Shown here piece by piece: positions 5,043 to 8,318 of a DNA stretch of 8,318 bases. Each line of letters opens with the position of its first letter. The stretch's first letter is position 1. The notes below the pieces were generated by a model. The model saw only the letters and a program-made list of their open reading frames with translations, had not been told where the DNA came from and searched no databases. Source of the DNA: an uncultured Victivallales bacterium (GTDB taxonomy: Bacteria > Verrucomicrobiota > Lentisphaeria > Oligosphaerales > JAFGRS01); the NCBI GenBank assembly GCA_903834675.1, contig CAILKC010000801.1, positions 1 to 8,318 of the forward strand, in the 5' to 3' direction. Both the position numbers and the translations under genes were made by a program.

Positions 5043-7613
5043 TCACCTGTCGCGCCCCGCGCCACCGCCAGTCTGAAAACTCTTCGGAATCGGCAGCGGT
5101 ACGTCCATCAGCAGGTCGTTCCAACTGAATTCTGGATCATTGACCACCGCTGCCGGCAGCGCCGCTAGGGCACTGGTCACGTGCCGATGCACCGCCTCCT
5201 GATCACCCCCGAGACCGGCGCACTGCGCGTCCACCCAGTGCTGCGCGGCCGCCGTCCCCGTCCTCCCCAGGCCTCCTCCCGCTAGGGCCCTCCCCACCGT
5301 CTCCTGCCAGCGCTTCCCGACCCAGGCCTCCCACTCGGGCTCCAGGATGGCCGCTGCACTCCGATACCCCAGCGTCGCATTGTCCAGCGTGTTCACTCCC
5401 CCCTTCGCGTCAGCCTCCGTCAGCAGGGCGGTGACCGGCCCGATGACATGCATCATAACCCCCTCGGCATGACGCACAAGAGCGTTCTTCAGGACTCCGT
5501 CGCGCCTCACCTCCGCGCAGCGCCGCTCCACGGTCAACTCCGAAAGCACCGCCCCGCCCCCCTTCCGACCGACCAACGCCACCGCCGGGTTTCGCACCGA
5601 AAAACTGTTCCGCACCAGGTACGCCTCCGGAAAAACCGCCAGGAACGTCCGTGCCACCAGCATGAAGTCCTCCCTGCGCACTTGGTACAGCGGTACCCAC
5701 TGACAGAAAAGCCCCCCCTCATCCAATGCGGCCCGCACCTGACGGAAGTACTCCAGCCCATACAACCCCGCCAAACCCTCCCGCCAGGGCACAAACAGGT
5801 CGCCCAGGATGATGTCATAGGCCTGTCGTTGCGCCGCCAGGAACACCCGCCCATCGGTCAGGTACACCCGACTACGCGGATCCGTGAAGAGACCGCCGCG
5901 GTCGCGCGGAAAGCCGTCGCGGCACAGCGTCAGCACCAGCGGCGATATCTCCAGCGCGTCCAGACGCTCAACCCTAGGATCCAGCAGCGCCGCCTCCGCC
6001 GTGAAACCCGCCCCTAGCCCAAGCGCCGCCACCCGCCGCGGCGCCTCGTGCAACACCAAGGGCAGCAGCATCTGAACCCGATCCAGGCGCTGCGAATGGC
6101 TGCCGCCCACCCCGTAGGAGTTGTTCAGCAGGATGCGACGTTGCCCGTTGGCCGCCTCCAACAGCACCCCGATGCCATCCCGATCATGCAGAATGCGGCG
6201 CGGCGTTAACCCCGGTCCCGGAGCGCGAAACAACGCCAACCCCCCATATCCCTCCACCCGCGGCGCGGCATACAGGAAACCCAGAAACACCAGCCCCAGC
6301 CATATCCACGAGCGCCGCACCCAGAGTGCCCAGGTCAGCACCGCGGCGCACCCCGCACCCAGTACGCCCATGCCAAACCACGGCCCCGCCCAGGGCATCA
6401 GCACGCCCTGCGCCAGCAGCGAGCCAAACAACGCCCCAAACCCATTGGCCAGTAGCACTACCCCCCAGAAACGGCCCCGGCTGTCATCCCGTGCCACCGC
6501 CGTCCGCGAGAAGAGCAGGGGGAACAGCGCGCCCGCCACCACAAACAGCGGCAACAGCCCGACCAGCGCCAGCCGCAGCGCTCCCCTCGCATAGGCCCAG
6601 GCACCCTCCCGTAGCGGCAACGGCGTCAAATCCTGCGTCAACCAGCAGAACAGCACCGGCTCCACCAACACCAGCACCGTCGTCGCCAGCAGGCAGACCC
6701 TCAGTGCCGCCCCCCACTGCCGCAGCCCGCGCGCCAGCAGGCTGCCCAGCGCTAGTCCCACCAGCACCGTTCCCAGCACCACTACCGTCGTGTGCTGTGA
6801 GCTTGCCGTCACCTGACTCACCTGCTGGAACGCCAACACCTCCAGCGCCAGCACCAGCGCCCCGCTGCCGAACCACGGTAGACCCTGTCTCACCCCCGCC
6901 AGCGCCCGCCGCAGGGTCAGAGCCGGAATCCCCCCCTTCCGGACCACCTCGCCCGCCGGCAACTTCCCCCCAATCACCCAAACCGCCCCCGCCAAGACAA
7001 GATTCCCCCCACACAGCAATAGCCCACAGTCCAGCAGGCCCAGGCGCGGCGCTAGCCACAGCGGCACGAGCCCCACCCCCACCGCCCCTCCCAGCGTGTT
7101 GATGCCGTAGTACCAGCTCCCCCAACGCGCCATCGGCCGCCGTGGCGAACACACCCCCGCCACCAGAAAAGGCAAGAACGCCCCGCATGCCAGCGACGGC
7201 AGCAACACCAGGCTCGCCGCCAACCCCGCCCGCACGACCACCCCCGACGCTTGCGCCACCCGCTCAGGACCCAGCCACGGCCACAACCCGTCACTCAAAG
7301 GCAGTGAGAATAACACCGGCAGCGCCAGCACCCCGCACGCCGCCTGACATACCGCCGCCGCTCGCCACGGCCTGATCACCCGCCCTCTGCCCAGCAGCGC
7401 CGCCGCCAACCCCGCCCCCAGTGCAGTTCCCAAAACGAAGGTCCCGAACGTTACCGCCGCCGCATCCGCCGACCCCCCCAACAAGTCCAGCAAGCGCCGC
7501 GTCCACAGCAACTCGTGACCCACCGCCACCAGTCCGGACCCCACGCAGATCAGGCCCAATCCGGCCTCCGCCCAGCGGCCCAGCCCAGCCGCTCTGTTCA
7601 ACCCATCGCTCAT
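5043..7613 (-). CDS. Fused multi-spanning membrane protein / spermidine synthase-like methyltransferase-fold protein
   Basis: The N-terminal half (to about residue 450) contains about 13 hydrophobic spans and resembles the MFS-like membrane part of fused spermidine synthase family proteins. The cytosolic C-terminal part has the polyamine synthase Rossmann fold: LLNNSYGVGG (near 496), the nucleotide-binding loop LGLGAGFTAEA (near 531), acidic LEIS (near 554), LTDGR (near 585), YDIILGDLFVPW (near 599), GLFCQWVPLYQ (near 634) and the terminal NTLDN motif (near 741). Spermidine synthases move an aminopropyl group from decarboxylated SAM to putrescine; fused forms are mostly uncharacterised, so substrate and transport role are open. 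ATG at 7613 is directly preceded by in-frame GTG at 7616; ATG is preferred, giving 856 residues. The gene converges on the foldase gene and uses mostly G-ending codons, unlike the + strand genes. Confidence 0.88.
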   Translation of the reverse strand: MSDGLNRAAGLGRWAEAGLGLICVGSGLVAVGHELLWTRRLLDLLGGSADAAAVTFGTFVLGTALGAGLAAALLGRGRVIRPWRAAAVCQAACGVLALPVLFSLPLSDGLWPWLGPERVAQASGVVVRAGLAASLVLLPSLACGAFLPFLVAGVCSPRRPMARWGSWYYGINTLGGAVGVGLVPLWLAPRLGLLDCGLLLCGGNLVLAGAVWVIGGKLPAGEVVRKGGIPALTLRRALAGVRQGLPWFGSGALVLALEVLAFQQVSQVTASSQHTTVVVLGTVLVGLALGSLLARGLRQWGAALRVCLLATTVLVLVEPVLFCWLTQDLTPLPLREGAWAYARGALRLALVGLLPLFVVAGALFPLLFSRTAVARDDSRGRFWGVVLLANGFGALFGSLLAQGVLMPWAGPWFGMGVLGAGCAAVLTWALWVRRSWIWLGLVFLGFLYAAPRVEGYGGLALFRAPGPGLTPRRILHDRDGIGVLLEAANGQRRILLNNSYGVGGSHSQRLDRVQMLLPLVLHEAPRRVAALGLGAGFTAEAALLDPRVERLDALEISPLVLTLCRDGFPRDRGGLFTDPRSRVYLTDGRVFLAAQRQAYDIILGDLFVPWREGLAGLYGLEYFRQVRAALDEGGLFCQWVPLYQVRREDFMLVARTFLAVFPEAYLVRNSFSVRNPAVALVGRKGGGAVLSELTVERRCAEVRRDGVLKNALVRHAEGVMMHVIGPVTALLTEADAKGGVNTLDNATLGYRSAAAILEPEWEAWVGKRWQETVGRALAGGGLGRTGTAAAQHWVDAQCAGLGGDQEAVHRHVTSALAALPAAVVNDPEFSWNDLLMDVPLPIPKSFQTGGGAGRDR

Positions 7614-7621
7614 CACTCTAA

Positions 7622-7631
7622 CCCCGGCTCC
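7622..7631 (-). promoter_or_regulatory. Weak ribosome binding region of the fused spermidine synthase-like gene
   Basis: Read on the minus strand, GGAG (7631-7628) and GGGG (7625-7622) precede the start. GGGG is 8 nt from ATG 7613 and 5 nt from GTG 7616; GGAG is 14 and 11 nt away. Neither settles which start is used. The region lies between the start codon and the inverted-repeat element that begins at 7634. Confidence 0.35.
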
Positions 7632-7633
7632 AT

Positions 7634-7914
7634 AAAGATTTTCGACCTGTGCAATAAGGATGGGCCGTGGTATTCAGCCCCAAAGGGGCGTTCCATACCA
7701 GCCCAGGGCAACGCCCTGGGTACCCGTCCACAGCGCGGATTGAGCCCTGAAGGGGCGGACCATGCGGCCTCGGTGCGGAGGTATGGCAGATAGTTCGCCC
7801 CTACAGGGCTCAATCCCATAACCGTCCTATTCCCAGGGCGTTGCCCTGGGCTGGTATGGCAGCGCGCCTTCAGCGCTCCAGACGGACTCCCTTATTGCAC
7901 AGGTCGAATCTTTT
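7634..7914. mobile_element. MITE-like nested inverted-repeat element, about 280 bp, no transposase
   Basis: The element is a large palindrome centred near 7775. Outer arms share a perfect 18-bp inverted repeat (7642-7659 with 7890-7907), extended outward through AAAGATT after a 2-base gap. The middle arms are a perfect 28-bp inverted repeat (7693-7720 with 7832-7859). Each contains its own hairpin, CCCAGGGC-AAC-GCCCTGGG on the left arm. The inner arms match at 20 of 21 bases (7737-7757 with 7796-7816). An extra hairpin, GCCCC-AAA-GGGGC, lies at 7677-7689. No open frame looks like a transposase, so any movement would depend on an enzyme elsewhere. I could not identify a clear target-site duplication. 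It lies next to the start of the minus-strand gene, so that gene's transcript may begin within or across it. Confidence 0.75.
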
Positions 7915-8187
7915 CCGTGCCGCCCACACCCACACCAGCACCCAAATATAGTGTGAGGCTCTGGCAGAACCATCGGCCATCCAGCATCTCCCGCTTGGAG
8001 CCGGCGGCCCCGCTGGAGGGCGAGTGGCCCCAGGCGCACCCGCGCCCGCGAGCCGTCCCCTTCCAATGCCTTACCCCGCCGCTTTCTTGAAACCGCCCTG
8101 CGCCGCTGCAGGCGCAAGTCAGCTCCGTAGGGGTTTGCTTGTATGAGACTTGCAGCAACCTCGTAGGATACCAGGCGTTTCCCATGC
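7915..8187. other. Spacer with no convincing gene
   Basis: Open frames on the minus strand cross this stretch but are Arg/Gly-rich, match no family I recognise and run into the neighbouring palindromic element, so I do not call them genes. A small stem, TGCGCC (8099-8104) with GGCGCA (8111-8116), overlaps a second possible stem, CAAGTC (8115-8120) with GACTTG (8147-8152). On the minus strand TATATT (7950-7945) resembles a -10 box but has no good -35. The promoter of the fused spermidine synthase-like gene could lie here. Confidence 0.4.
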
Positions 8188-8219
8188 CGCCCTTCGTCCG
8201 CCGCGGCGGACGAAGGGCG
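8188..8219. repeat. Perfect 32-bp palindrome
   Basis: Positions 8188-8203 are the exact reverse complement of 8204-8219, with no unpaired centre. The middle 12 bases, CCGCCGCGGCGG (8198-8209), also form the core of the hairpin after the secretin gene (3613-3624). It is the first of three consecutive palindromes. Confidence 0.9.
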
Positions 8220-8220
8220 T

Positions 8221-8272
8221 TGGAGGGCGCCGCTGCGTCGGCGCCGCGGCGGCCACGCAGGGCCGCCCTCCA
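8221..8272. repeat. 52-bp imperfect palindrome
   Basis: The 18-base outer arms (8221-8238 and 8255-8272) match at 16 positions, both beginning with TGGAGGGCG when read inward from each end. The centre is again CCGCGG (8244-8249), exactly on the symmetry axis. It begins one base after the preceding 32-bp palindrome. Confidence 0.85.
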
Positions 8273-8274
8273 GG

Positions 8275-8300
8275 CGATCCGGCGCGTACCGGCCGGATCG
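8275..8300. repeat. 9-bp perfect stem-loop, third palindrome of the cluster
   Basis: CGATCCGGC (8275-8283) pairs exactly with GCCGGATCG (8292-8300) around an 8-nt loop. It follows the 52-bp palindrome after 2 bases. No T-run follows, so a simple intrinsic terminator is not supported on the + strand. The last 18 bases of the window show nothing recognisable. Confidence 0.8.
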
Positions 8301-8318
8301 GAATGGGACCCGCGTCGG

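Noticed and set aside
6326..7102. 258-codon plus-strand frame opposite the membrane half of the fused gene
   Set aside because: Pro/Ala/Arg/Ser-rich translation typical of the complement of G-ending codons; the opposite strand encodes a clear membrane protein.
7634..7914. Complete insertion sequence
   Set aside because: Inverted repeats are present, but the 280 bp contain no transposase-like frame.
8099..8160. tRNA or other known RNA gene
   Set aside because: Local stems exist, but there is no cloverleaf, anticodon arm or T-loop sequence.
7827..8185. Small minus-strand frames in the right spacer
   Set aside because: They run into the inverted-repeat element, have no family resemblance and no clear ribosome binding site.

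Overview
The window is GC-rich, bacterial, and holds three large protein genes with unusually palindrome-rich spacers. The first gene encodes a diderm outer-membrane secretin with TPR-like repeats and long low-complexity inserts. With the C/G-skewed codon use and many families of GC-rich palindromic repeats, this suggests a PVC-superphylum genome (Verrucomicrobiota, Kiritimatiellota or Lentisphaerota type). That placement is an inference from architecture, not a database result.

Layout, left to right. Positions 1-307 hold four copies of a hairpin-forming direct repeat that continues off the left edge. Positions 308-541 are a leader ending in a good ribosome binding site. A secretin gene runs 542-3598 (+), followed by two GC-rich stem-loops. 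A SurA/parvulin-like periplasmic foldase gene runs 3720-4850 (+). A convergent spacer (4851-5042) is mostly filled by an inverted-repeat element with small internal hairpins. A fused multi-spanning membrane protein/spermidine-synthase-like gene runs 7613-5043 (-). Its start lies about 20 bp from a roughly 280-bp nested inverted-repeat (MITE-like) element at 7634-7914. Positions 7915-8187 show no convincing gene. Three back-to-back palindromes at 8188-8300 close the window.

How the genes relate. The secretin would form an outer-membrane pore for a type II secretion or type IV pilus-like machine. The SurA-like protein downstream could help outer-membrane proteins fold, possibly including the secretin, but two hairpins separate the genes and co-transcription is unproven. 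The polyamine-synthase-like membrane protein is convergent and has no visible link to them.

The + strand is C-rich and G-poor. The + genes use C-ending codons and the - gene uses G-ending codons, as expected from replication strand skew. The most unusual content is the collection of distinct palindromic families in the spacers and the secretin whose small N-terminal STN-like domain appears split by a Gly/Pro/Ala-rich insertion.
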